Of a stretch of DNA of 64,000 nt, positions 9,335 through 16,827 are shown piece after piece (position 1 is the stretch's first letter; each line of letters opens with the position of its first letter). The translations under genes and the position numbers were made by a program. The stretch spans positions 109,928 through 173,927 of the forward strand of contig DATKAZ010000003.1 in assembly GCA_035514535.1 (NCBI GenBank), written 5' to 3'. Source of the stretch: XN24 sp035514535 (lineage in GTDB: Bacteria > Pseudomonadota > Gammaproteobacteria > Steroidobacterales > XN24). The notes beneath the pieces are model-generated. The model was not told the DNA's origin, ran no database searches, and saw nothing but the letters and a program-made list of their open reading frames with translations.

Positions 9335-9368
9335 CGCAGGGCCGTCCGCAGATCGGGACGGCCCTGCG
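9335..9368 (+). terminator. Perfect 13-bp hairpin after rplY
   Basis: CGCAGGGCCGTCC (9335-9347) pairs exactly with GGACGGCCCTGCG (9356-9368) across an 8-nt loop, in the rplY-pth gap. There is no T-run after it, so it may be a Rho-assisted terminator, a processing site or an attenuator between rplY and pth. Confidence 0.55.
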
Positions 9369-9395
9369 GCTTCGCTGCCGGCTCCAGGGCGCTGA

Positions 9396-10031
9396 ATGAT
9401 GACAGAGCGATCACTCATCCGCATGATCGTCGGCCTCGGCAATCCAGGCGCCGAGTACGCGCAGACGCGGCATAACGCGGGCTTCTGGCTGGCCGATCTG
9501 CTGGCCGAGCGGCACGGCGGAACCTTTCGCCCCGAGCGCAAATTCGGGGCCGAAGTGGCCACCGCCAGCATCGGCGGCGCGGATCTCCTGCTGCTGAAGC
9601 CACAGACCTTCATGAACCGCAGCGGCGGCGCGGTGCAGGCAGCCACAAGCTACCTGAAAATCCCCGTGGATCGGGTCCTGGTAGTCCACGACGACCTCGA
9701 CCTGCCGCCCGGCGAGGCTCGCCTGAAGCAGGGCGGGGGCCATGGGGGTCACAACGGTCTGCGCAGCATGATCGCGCACCTCGGGCCGGGGTTCTGGCGA
9801 CTTCGCCTGGGCATCGGCCACCCGGGCAACCGGGCCGAAGTAATCGACTATGTACTGGAGCGACCTTCCCGCGAGGACGAGGCTGCGCTCCGGGCTGCGG
9901 TGGCCGATGCTGCGGACGTCATTCCCATCCTGCTCGGCAGCGGCGAGCAACCGGCCATGCACAAGCTGCACAGCCGCGGGACCCCCCCTAAACCTCATCG
10001 CAAGGGCGGCGAGCCAGACCTCGCGGAGTAA
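9396..10031 (+). CDS. pth: Peptidyl-tRNA hydrolase
   Basis: 211 residues. It releases tRNA from peptidyl-tRNAs that drop off ribosomes. IVGLGNPGAEYAQTRHNAGF holds the catalytic histidine (residue 26 from this start), KPQTFMNRSG the substrate Asn/Met region, and VVHDDLDLPPG plus GGGHGGHNGLRSM the remaining signature. Three candidate Met codons occur early (residues 1, 2 and 10); residue 2 gives the length nearest E. coli Pth. The C-terminal ~25 residues beyond the core are basic and proline-rich. Confidence 0.96.
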   Translation: MMTERSLIRMIVGLGNPGAEYAQTRHNAGFWLADLLAERHGGTFRPERKFGAEVATASIGGADLLLLKPQTFMNRSGGAVQAATSYLKIPVDRVLVVHDDLDLPPGEARLKQGGGHGGHNGLRSMIAHLGPGFWRLRLGIGHPGNRAEVIDYVLERPSREDEAALRAAVADAADVIPILLGSGEQPAMHKLHSRGTPPKPHRKGGEPDLAE

Positions 10032-10035
10032 CTTG

Positions 10036-11127
10036 ATGGGCATCAGGATCGGAATCGTCGGATTGCCGAACGTCGGCAAGTCCACGCTGTTCAATGCGCT
10101 TACTCGCGCGCGCATCGCGGCGGAAAATTATCCTTTCTGCACGATCGATCCAAACGTCGGCGTCGTGCCGGTGCCGGATCCCCGGCTGCAGGCGCTGACC
10201 GCGATCGCGAGGCCGCAGAAGACTCTGCCGACGACGATCGAGTTCGTGGACATCGCGGGCCTGGTCCGCGGCGCCTCCAAGGGCGAAGGTCTTGGCAATC
10301 AATTCCTCGCCAATATCCGCGAGACGGACGCGATCGGCCACGTCGTGCGCTGTTTCGTGGACACCGATGTGGTGCATGTCGAGGGGCGCATCGATCCGGC
10401 CGGTGACATCGAGGTGATCAACCTGGAGCTGGCCCTGGCGGACTTCGACACGGTCACGCGCAACCTCGAGCGTGCCGTGAAGGCGGCCAAGACCGGGCGC
10501 AAGGAAGACATCGCGCGGCGCGACCTCCTCGCGCAGGTCGCCGATCATCTCGACCAGGGACTTCCCGTGCGCTCCATGGCGATGGACGACATGCAGCGTG
10601 GCCTCATCCGGGACCTGCACCTGCTCACCGCCAAGCCGACGCTGTACATCGCCAACGTCGCCGAGGACGGTTTCCAGGATAATCCACACCTCGAGACCGT
10701 CAGGGCCATCGCGGCCGCCGAGGGAGCCGAAGTCGTGCCGGTGTGTGCCGCCATCGAAGCGGAAATTGCACAGCTGGACGAGGCGGACAAGGGGGAGTTC
10801 CTCGCCGAACTCGGGCAGACGGAGCCGGGCCTGGGGCGGGTCATCCGGGCCGGCTATCGGCTGCTTGGCTTGCAGACGTTCTTCACGGTCGGGCCCAAGG
10901 AAGTGCGCGCGTGGACAGTGCGGGTCGGCGCCACGGCACCGGAGGCGGCCGGGGAAATCCACACCGATTTCCAGCACGGGTTCATCCGTGCCGAGGTGAT
11001 CGCCTATGCGGAGTTCATCGCCTGCGGCGGGGAGGCCAGGGCGAAGGAGACGGGCAGGATGCGCGTCGAAGGCAAGGAATACGTCGTGCAGGACGGCGAC
11101 GTGATGCACTTCCGCTTCAACGTCTGA
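10036..11127 (+). CDS. ychF: Redox-regulated ATPase YchF (Obg family)
   Basis: 363 residues from ATG 10036, identical in length to E. coli YchF; an upstream-open frame inside pth is not used. The Obg-like P-loop GLPNVGKST is at residues 8-16, the G3-type motif is DIAGLVRGAS, and the noncanonical NVAED replaces NKxD, the change that gives YchF ATP preference. The C-terminal TGS-like domain (FTVGPKEVRAWTVR) follows. pth-ychF adjacency is conserved. It binds ribosomes and affects oxidative-stress response in E. coli. Confidence 0.97.
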   Translation: MGIRIGIVGLPNVGKSTLFNALTRARIAAENYPFCTIDPNVGVVPVPDPRLQALTAIARPQKTLPTTIEFVDIAGLVRGASKGEGLGNQFLANIRETDAIGHVVRCFVDTDVVHVEGRIDPAGDIEVINLELALADFDTVTRNLERAVKAAKTGRKEDIARRDLLAQVADHLDQGLPVRSMAMDDMQRGLIRDLHLLTAKPTLYIANVAEDGFQDNPHLETVRAIAAAEGAEVVPVCAAIEAEIAQLDEADKGEFLAELGQTEPGLGRVIRAGYRLLGLQTFFTVGPKEVRAWTVRVGATAPEAAGEIHTDFQHGFIRAEVIAYAEFIACGGEARAKETGRMRVEGKEYVVQDGDVMHFRFNV

Positions 11128-11136
11128 CCAAAGCTT

Positions 11137-11151
11137 CGGTCGCGACGACCG
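11137..11151. terminator. Short hairpin between convergent ychF and fnr-like gene
   Basis: CGGTCG/CGACCG with a 3-nt loop in the 41-bp gap between two convergent genes. No T-run on either side. A weak bidirectional terminator is possible. Confidence 0.3.
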
Positions 11152-11168
11152 GCCAGTGTGAACAGACT

Positions 11169-11954
11169 CTAGGCCGCGGCGCGCTCCTGCGGGTCGATCC
11201 GCGCGGCGAGCCCCGCGGGATCAAGCAGCCGGATCGTGCGCCCCTGGACCTCGATCAGGCCGTCCTTCTGCAATGCACTGAAACTGCGGCTGACAGTCTC
11301 GAGGGTCATGCCGAGGAACGAAGCGATATCGTGGCGCTGCATCGGCAGGTGGATGGTTTGCCCGCCGCTGCAGCTGCACTCGCTGCGCCGCACACCCGTG
11401 TCGTTGAGCAGGAACCACGCGACCCGCTGGCCGGTCTGCAGCCGGCCGAGTACGCCATGCATCTCGCGGGCATGCGCGATCTGTCGCCCGGCGATGCCGA
11501 GCACGTCGCGCCACAATTCGGGCATGGTCGTGAGCCGGGCGACGAGGCGGCTGACGGGGATGCGGCACGCGCGGGTCGGCTCCAGCGCCAGCGCGAAGCC
11601 ACGGTGCGCGGGGATCTCGATCCGCTCGATACCGAGTACGTCGCCGGCCCCGTGGAAGCCCACGACCTGTTCCCTGCCATCGATATCCACCTCGCAGGTC
11701 TTCAGCGCCCCTGCGGAAATCACCCAGATGGAAGAGCGCTTCTGCCCAGCCATGTACAGCGACTCGCCCGGCTCGAGCCGGCGTTGCTCCACGACCGAGC
11801 CCAGCAGCGCGCCCGGCAGGCCGGCGCCCGGTTCATCGCCGCACACGGCGGGCAGCGGGCAGCTGCCGCAACAATGATCGATGCGTGGCGCCGGCCCGGC
11901 TGACCGGGCGCGCCCACCAGTTCCTGCCGTGGCCGCATGATGACCTGCATTCAT
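11169..11954 (-). CDS. fnr: FNR-type oxygen-sensing transcription factor
   Basis: 261 residues from the ATG at 11954. The N-terminal cysteine cluster is C29-x2-C32-x5-C38 (with an extra C28), the same spacing as C20/C23/C29 in E. coli FNR, and the fourth ligand Cys is at 130 in RACRIP, matching TSMVCEIP. A [4Fe-4S] cluster that is lost in oxygen is therefore expected. A cNMP-fold domain follows, then an HTH with LETVSRSF, where E-x-x-S-R is the recognition motif for TTGAT-N4-ATCAA half-sites. Its ATG overlaps the nsrR stop by four bases, so the two regulators form one operon. Likely targets include the norB operon, which has a matching box. Confidence 0.92.
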   Translation of the reverse strand: MNAGHHAATAGTGGRARSAGPAPRIDHCCGSCPLPAVCGDEPGAGLPGALLGSVVEQRRLEPGESLYMAGQKRSSIWVISAGALKTCEVDIDGREQVVGFHGAGDVLGIERIEIPAHRGFALALEPTRACRIPVSRLVARLTTMPELWRDVLGIAGRQIAHAREMHGVLGRLQTGQRVAWFLLNDTGVRRSECSCSGGQTIHLPMQRHDIASFLGMTLETVSRSFSALQKDGLIEVQGRTIRLLDPAGLAARIDPQERAAA

Positions 11955-12385
11955 GCGGGCATCTTCACCAGGCGACGGATGGACTGCGGCTTGTGCACGA
12001 GGTCCGCGATCGTCTGCTTGTCGAGTTCCGCGAGGAAGGCCTGCATGGCCCTGCTGAGGGCGGGCGCAAGGATGCAGGACGGCGTCAGGCGGCAGGCATT
12101 TTCCGGTCGGAAGCACTCGACGAGCCCGAGGTCGTCCTCGGTCTTGCGGACGACGTCGCCGAGCCGGATCTCGTCCGCCGGCAGCGCGAGGGTCAGGCCG
12201 CCGTTCGGCCCGCGCTGCGCCGTCACGAGGCCCTCGCGGGTCAGGAGGTTGACGACCTTCATCAGGTGCGCGCGCGAAATGTCGTAAGCCTCGGATATTT
12301 CACGGATCGTGCAGCGCCTGTCGGGCATGATCGCGAGATACATCAGGACCCTGAAGGCGTAATCGCTGAAATACGTCAGGCGCAT
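11951..12385 (-). CDS. nsrR: Rrf2-family nitric-oxide-sensing repressor NsrR
   Basis: 144 residues. The N-terminus MRLTYFSDYAFRVLMYLA and winged HTH (TIREISEAYDISRAHLMKVV) are typical of Rrf2 repressors. Three cysteines at 91, 98 and 104 sit in the NsrR-type arrangement (C-x6-C-x5-C) that binds an Fe-S cluster nitrosylated by NO. Other Rrf2 proteins (IscR, RsrR) differ in this cluster. Neighbours norB, nnrS and fnr are classical NO-response partners, which strengthens NsrR over IscR. It is the first gene of a two-gene operon with fnr. Confidence 0.9.
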   Translation of the reverse strand: MRLTYFSDYAFRVLMYLAIMPDRRCTIREISEAYDISRAHLMKVVNLLTREGLVTAQRGPNGGLTLALPADEIRLGDVVRKTEDDLGLVECFRPENACRLTPSCILAPALSRAMQAFLAELDKQTIADLVHKPQSIRRLVKMPA

Positions 12386-12430
12386 GGCGGATGGTCCCGG
12401 CGCCGGGGGCGGGCGCCTCAGTATTAATGC

Positions 12431-12458
12431 ATTCTACATGAACGATTTCCGGAGACAA
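12431..12458 (-). promoter_or_regulatory. Candidate sigma-70 promoter of nsrR-fnr
   Basis: On the minus strand TTGTCT (12453-12458) and TAGAAT (12431-12436) are 16 bp apart, placing the start near 12424, about 40 bp before the nsrR ATG. The -10 is flanked by CATG and GCAT, an AT-rich patch in otherwise GC-rich DNA that could be an NsrR autoregulation site; this last part is speculative. Confidence 0.5.
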
Positions 12459-12485
12459 CTGCGAATTGTAGGCAGTGCGGCGGGT

Positions 12486-12881
12486 TCAGCCGAGATACGG
12501 CGACAGGAACCCGAGCGGGTGATGGTAGCGGGCCACGGAGAACAGGAACAGGAATACTCCGATCGCCGCGACGAAGGCGATGCCCCGGCCCGTGCGCGTC
12601 GGGGCGTGGCGCAACGCCAGGCTGCCGAGGACGATATAGGCAACCAGCAGGATCACCTTGACCGTCAGCCACGGCGCGCGAAACGGGAACTGCTGGATGA
12701 TCGTCGTCAGCCACAGGGCGCTGGTCAGCAGTACCGTGTCGACTACGTGGGGCAAAAGCCGGACGAATGCGTGGCCGGGCAGCGGGCGGCCGGACAGCAC
12801 CCATGCGCCGCGAGCAAGGAACAGCGCGAACGACAGCAGCACGCTGCAGATATGCACCTGCTTGACCCAGTAATAGAGCAT
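12486..12881 (-). CDS. SirB2-family inner-membrane protein
   Basis: 131 residues with about four membrane segments and few polar loops. The opening YYWVKQVHICSVLLSFALFLARG and the internal RLLPHVVDTVLL are characteristic of SirB2 (first named as an invasion-gene up-regulator; molecular role unknown). The His-containing opening helix HICSVLL is shared with other haem-linked small membrane proteins, but no haem role is proven. It lies 12 bp after nnrS and is probably the last gene of norB-nnrS-sirB2. Confidence 0.8.
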   Translation of the reverse strand: MLYYWVKQVHICSVLLSFALFLARGAWVLSGRPLPGHAFVRLLPHVVDTVLLTSALWLTTIIQQFPFRAPWLTVKVILLVAYIVLGSLALRHAPTRTGRGIAFVAAIGVFLFLFSVARYHHPLGFLSPYLG

Positions 12882-12893
12882 GCCGGCGGGCCC

Positions 12894-14102
12894 TCAGCCG
12901 GGCGCGCCGTCCGCGCGCGGCCGGAAGTAGACGGGCAGGTGGCGCGCGACCCAGGCGAGCAAAGCGACCAGCCATGCCACCGCCGCGGTGAGGCTCAGCC
13001 AGTCCGCCGCCGGCAGAATCTCGGCCGCCAGGCGCAGGACCGCCGCGGCCTGGATCGCCAGGAACAGTCGCCAGCCGAACACGTCCAGGGCCAGCGGCCG
13101 CCCCGCATGGCCGAGGGTAACGCGCGTCACCATCGCCATGAGCATGCCGCCGAAGTAGCCCATTCCGAGGGCATGCAAGGGGGCGCGGCCGACCAGGCCG
13201 GGTGTGCCCACGGCGGTGGCCAGATCTGCCAACGCGGCAAGCGCCAGGCCCACCGCCAGCCAGGCGAGGGAAACGTGCAACACGTCGAGCAGCAGCACGC
13301 CGGTGCGTACGCGGGGCCGCCAGCGCACGGCACAGGTGATGGCAATCGCCGCCATCGGCACGCTCGCCAGCCAGCCCAGGCCCGGGGCGGTCTCGAGCAT
13401 CGCGCGTGCCAGGCCAAGGAGCACGAAGGCATACAGGATCCAGTCAGGGCGCCAGGTCGAGTATCCGGGGACCACGCGCGAGCTGAAGAACGGGATCATC
13501 CGGTGGCTGACCGTGAAATAGACGACGAGCAGAAAACCCCACAGGCCGAAGCCGCGCACCAGCGGCCACGCGGAATAATCGCCGCGCAGCAGCGCCGGTG
13601 CGAACAGCAGCATGCCGGTGAGCCCGGCGGCCAGGCCCGCGATCACCCCGTAGGCATGAGATACCCGGGTACGCGCCCGCCACAGGATGCCGGTGAGGGC
13701 GGCGAGCACGACGGCGAGCGCCGCCGCGGCCAGCACCCAGCCGATGACGAGCAGGCCGGGTATGCCGGCCAGCCCGACGAGGAACAGCAGGTTGCCGGCG
13801 TTCAGGGAGACGAAGGCCGTGACCAGCAGGGGCTGCGCGCCTTGCGGGGCCGACATCCAGCGCGGAAATACCGTCAGCAGGAAGCCGTACATGAAGGGTG
13901 TGAAGGCAAGGAACAGCATTGCCGCACCGTGCAACAGGAGCGCCGGCCCCGTCGGCTCCAACCCGGCAAAGCCGGCGGCGCGCGCGCCGAGGAGGAGGGC
14001 CCACCAGCCCGACCAGGCGAGCAGCCAGGCCATGCCGCCGGCGAAGAACATCCGGTGCGGTGCCGCGGTCAATATTTGCCAGCGCGCCTGCATGGTTGCC
14101 AT
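12894..14102 (-). CDS. nnrS: NnrS family membrane protein
   Basis: 402 residues with about twelve hydrophobic helices. NnrS is a haem/copper membrane protein found with NO reductase and relieves NO toxicity, probably by limiting iron-sulfur damage. Visible family features are PHRMFFAGGMAWLL near the start, FMYGFLLTVFPRWM, a YFTVSHRMIPFFSSR segment and the late HALGMGYFGGMLMAMVTRV, with conserved histidines in several helices. The ATG at 14102 gives a sensible start; the frame stays open upstream. It lies 71 bp after norB on the same strand. Confidence 0.92.
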   Translation of the reverse strand: MATMQARWQILTAAPHRMFFAGGMAWLLAWSGWWALLLGARAAGFAGLEPTGPALLLHGAAMLFLAFTPFMYGFLLTVFPRWMSAPQGAQPLLVTAFVSLNAGNLLFLVGLAGIPGLLVIGWVLAAAALAVVLAALTGILWRARTRVSHAYGVIAGLAAGLTGMLLFAPALLRGDYSAWPLVRGFGLWGFLLVVYFTVSHRMIPFFSSRVVPGYSTWRPDWILYAFVLLGLARAMLETAPGLGWLASVPMAAIAITCAVRWRPRVRTGVLLLDVLHVSLAWLAVGLALAALADLATAVGTPGLVGRAPLHALGMGYFGGMLMAMVTRVTLGHAGRPLALDVFGWRLFLAIQAAAVLRLAAEILPAADWLSLTAAVAWLVALLAWVARHLPVYFRPRADGAPG

Positions 14103-14173
14103 CAACGGGTTGCTCTTCGGAATGAATCGAGGCGGCTGGCCCCGCTGCCGTCCGCGGCGGGGCCGGCCGCCAT

Positions 14174-16450
14174 TCAGGCTTCGGCGACCGGCGAGCGCGC
14201 CTTCGCCGGCACGCTCTCGCGCGGCCCGAAGTACAGGCGGAACACGAACCACGCCAGGGCGGCGACGCCGATGCTGAACAGCACGTCACCGGGAACCCGC
14301 AGCCAGACCAGCGTCTGCATCAGCGGCTGCTGCAGGAACTCCGCCGAGCGAGCGTACCAGAATCCCTCGGTGACGCTGGCCCAGACCTGCATAAGGCCGA
14401 GCGGCAGCAGGCTGAATACCGCCATCGCCGCCAGGCCCAGGTTGAGCGACCAGAAGGAGATCTTCAGCAGCTTTTCGTTCCAGACCTGCCGGTAGGTGAG
14501 GCCCCGCAGGCAGAACAGCATCAGGCCGATGCCGAGCATGCCGTAGACGCCGAACAGCGCGGTGTGGGCGTGGAGCGGCGTCGTGTTCAGTCCTTGCATG
14601 TAATACAGCGCCAGCGGCGGATTGATCAGGAAGCCGAACAGGCCGGCACCGACGAGGTTCCAGAATGCCACGCTGATGAAGAACATGATCGGCCACTTGT
14701 AGGTCGCGATCCACCCGCGATGCCGGGAGGCCTGCCAGTTCTCGTAGGCCTCGAAGCCGATCAGCACCAGCGGCACCACCTCGAGCGCCGAGAACGCGGC
14801 GCCGATCGCGAGCACTGCCGTGGGCGTGCCCGCGAAATAGAGGTGGTGGAAGGTGCCGAGGACGCCGCCGGTGAGAAACACGATGGTGGCGAACAGCACG
14901 GCCGTAACCGCACTGGTGGTGCGCACGAGGCCCAGCTTCGTGAACAGGAACGCGATCACCGCGGTGGCAAAGACCTCGAAGAAGCCCTCGACCCACAGGT
15001 GTACGACCCACCAGCGCCAGTATTCGACGATGGACAGGTGAGTGTGCTTGCCCCACATCAGGCCGGCCCCGTAGAACAGGCCGATCGCCACGGTGGACAG
15101 GAACAACAGGATCACGAGGGGACGGCCCTCGTCCTTCTTCATGAGGGCCGGCCAGAGCGCGCGCCCGACCAGCGTCAGCCACAGCATCAGGCCGATGAAC
15201 AGGAAGATCTGCCAGAAGCGGCCGAGGTCGACGTATTCCCAGCCCTGGTGGCCGAACCAGAAATTGATGTCGAGGCCCAGCTTCTGCATCACCCCGAGCC
15301 ACTGGCCGACCATCGAGCCCGAGACGATGAGCAGCAGGCAGGCGAACAGGAAATTGACGCCGAGGCGCTGGAACTTCGGCTCGTGGCCGGAAATCGCCGG
15401 GGCGATGTAAAGGCCGGTGGCGAGCCAGGCGGTGGCGATCCACAGCACCGCCAGTTGCGTGTGCCATGTGCGGGTGATGACGTACGGCAGCACCTCCGAC
15501 AGGTTGAAGCCGTAGAAGGCCTGGCCCTCGACGGCGTAATGGGCCGTGATGCCGCCGAGTACGACCTGCAGGCCGAAGAGCGCCGTGACCACCCAGAAGT
15601 ACTTGGCGGTGGCACGCATGGAGGGCGTCGGCTGCAGGTTGTGCAGCGGGTCGATCTGCGGCACCTCGGGCGGTGCTTCGCGACCGTGAATCGTCGCATA
15701 GTGCCAGGCGAGGGCGCCGACGCCGGCCAGCAGCACGAGGATGCTGATGAAGGTCCACATGAAGGCCGCGCCGGTCGGAGTGTTGTCGATCAGCTTTTCG
15801 TGCGGCCAGTTGTTCGTATAGGTGATGTCGCTGCCGGGCCGGTTGGTCGCGGCGGCCCAGGACGACCAGAATACGAACGCGCCGAGCAGCCGGCGACGCT
15901 CCGCGTCAGGGACCGGGAATTGCATCATTGCGTATGCTTCGCGCAGTTCCGCGAGTTCCGGATCGTCGCCGAACAACCCCTCGTAATGAGCGGCGACCTG
16001 CAGGATCGCAGCGGCGCGCACGGCTGAGACCGTCACCCGGCGGGTCTCCGGGTCGAAGGTGTTTTCGCGCAGCTCGCGCTTAAGTCGCTGTTCAAGGCCG
16101 GCACGGCGGTCCTCGTCGAGGTCGCCGAAAGGTACGCCGAAATCACGTTGGGCGTAGATCTCGAGCAGGGCGACGGCCTCGCGGTGCAGCCAGTCCGCCG
16201 TCCAGTCCGGAGCCACGTAGGCACCGTGGCCCCAGATCGAGCCCTGCTGGTGTCCGCCGGTGGTCTGCCAGACCTGGCGGCCACGTTCGATGTCATCGCG
16301 CGTATAGAGGATCTCGCCGTCCGCGGCCACGTAGGCATCGGGGACCGGTGGCATGGCGCGATAGATCTCGCCGCCCATGAAGCCGAGGATGCCAAAGGAC
16401 ACAAGCAGGATGATTCCCAGTGTCCACCAGAGGCGCTTGGTGTCGTACAT
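14174..16450 (-). CDS. norB: Quinol-dependent nitric oxide reductase (qNor)
   Basis: 758 residues from the ATG at 16450. It reduces two NO to N2O with quinol electrons in the inner membrane. The single-chain form is shown by an N-terminal extension of about 220 residues (a NorC-like periplasmic domain fused to the first helix, with no CxxCH) before the haem-copper-oxidase-like core. The core shows WWVVHLWVEGFFEVF and GTFHHLYFAGTP, carrying the haem b3 and FeB histidines plus a glutamate, and HAHTALFGVYGMLGIG, the haem ligand helix. Length and layout match qNOR of Neisseria and Ralstonia. First gene of norB-nnrS-sirB2 behind an FNR-type promoter. Confidence 0.96.
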   Translation of the reverse strand: MYDTKRLWWTLGIILLVSFGILGFMGGEIYRAMPPVPDAYVAADGEILYTRDDIERGRQVWQTTGGHQQGSIWGHGAYVAPDWTADWLHREAVALLEIYAQRDFGVPFGDLDEDRRAGLEQRLKRELRENTFDPETRRVTVSAVRAAAILQVAAHYEGLFGDDPELAELREAYAMMQFPVPDAERRRLLGAFVFWSSWAAATNRPGSDITYTNNWPHEKLIDNTPTGAAFMWTFISILVLLAGVGALAWHYATIHGREAPPEVPQIDPLHNLQPTPSMRATAKYFWVVTALFGLQVVLGGITAHYAVEGQAFYGFNLSEVLPYVITRTWHTQLAVLWIATAWLATGLYIAPAISGHEPKFQRLGVNFLFACLLLIVSGSMVGQWLGVMQKLGLDINFWFGHQGWEYVDLGRFWQIFLFIGLMLWLTLVGRALWPALMKKDEGRPLVILLFLSTVAIGLFYGAGLMWGKHTHLSIVEYWRWWVVHLWVEGFFEVFATAVIAFLFTKLGLVRTTSAVTAVLFATIVFLTGGVLGTFHHLYFAGTPTAVLAIGAAFSALEVVPLVLIGFEAYENWQASRHRGWIATYKWPIMFFISVAFWNLVGAGLFGFLINPPLALYYMQGLNTTPLHAHTALFGVYGMLGIGLMLFCLRGLTYRQVWNEKLLKISFWSLNLGLAAMAVFSLLPLGLMQVWASVTEGFWYARSAEFLQQPLMQTLVWLRVPGDVLFSIGVAALAWFVFRLYFGPRESVPAKARSPVAEA

Positions 16451-16500
16451 GAGTGCGGTCTCCCATGGTTCCGGGACCGGGATTTCGGTTCCGTGCGGGC

Positions 16501-16542
16501 ATTCTGGGACCTGCGGCGACGCGCCGATTTGAGTTTTGTCAA
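16501..16542 (-). promoter_or_regulatory. FNR/DNR-type box and -10 of the norB promoter
   Basis: TTGAG-TTTT-GTCAA (16529-16542) matches TTGAT-N4-ATCAA in eight of ten positions. On the minus strand CAGAAT occupies 16501-16506. If transcription starts about seven bases beyond the hexamer, near 16494, the box is centred at about -41.5, the class II FNR position. The norB ATG is 44 bp further on. Confidence 0.65.
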
Positions 16543-16562
16543 TTGGCGACCTGTGCCTCGCC

Positions 16563-16591
16563 TTGACACGCCGGCAGGCCGCGGGGAGAAT
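16563..16591 (+). promoter_or_regulatory. Sigma-70 promoter of tRNA-Met
   Basis: A perfect TTGACA (16563-16568), 17-bp spacer and GAGAAT (16586-16591) precede the tRNA by about 40 bp. The stretch after the -10 is G+C-rich, as in stringently controlled stable-RNA promoters. It points away from the norB promoter, whose FNR-type box ends 20 bp away. Confidence 0.65.
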
Positions 16592-16630
16592 TTCGGGCCC
16601 TCCCGGGCGCGCCCTGTAGCGCCAATCAGC

Positions 16631-16707
16631 GGCTACGTAGCTCAGTCGGTCAGAGCGCGGCACTCATAATGCTGAGGTCGGTGGTTCGAGCCCACCCGTA
16701 GCCACCA
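16631..16707 (+). tRNA. tRNA-Met, elongator (anticodon CAU)
   Basis: 77 nt with encoded CCA. GGCTACG/CGTAGCC acceptor, D stem GCTC/GAGC, anticodon stem CGGCA/TGCTG with loop CTCATAA, T arm GGTGG-TTCGAGC-CCACC. The paired first base and the absence of three G-C pairs in the anticodon stem rule out an initiator. An Ile tRNA with lysidine-modified CAU is less likely because the acceptor and D arm match E. coli elongator Met tRNA. Confidence 0.96.
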
Positions 16708-16827
16708 TTTTCAAGAGAACCACCGAGGCGGGCTCCGGGACGATCTACGACCCGCGGGGGGCCGCGGCGTGCCTGGCGCTGTGCAGGGAGAAACACTACA
16801 GTCTGGCCGCAGGCGGCTGCGACAATC

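Noticed and set aside
14286..15758. Minus-strand 490-codon frame inside norB
   Set aside because: Frame-shifted reading of qNor; Arg/Pro/His-rich with no family.
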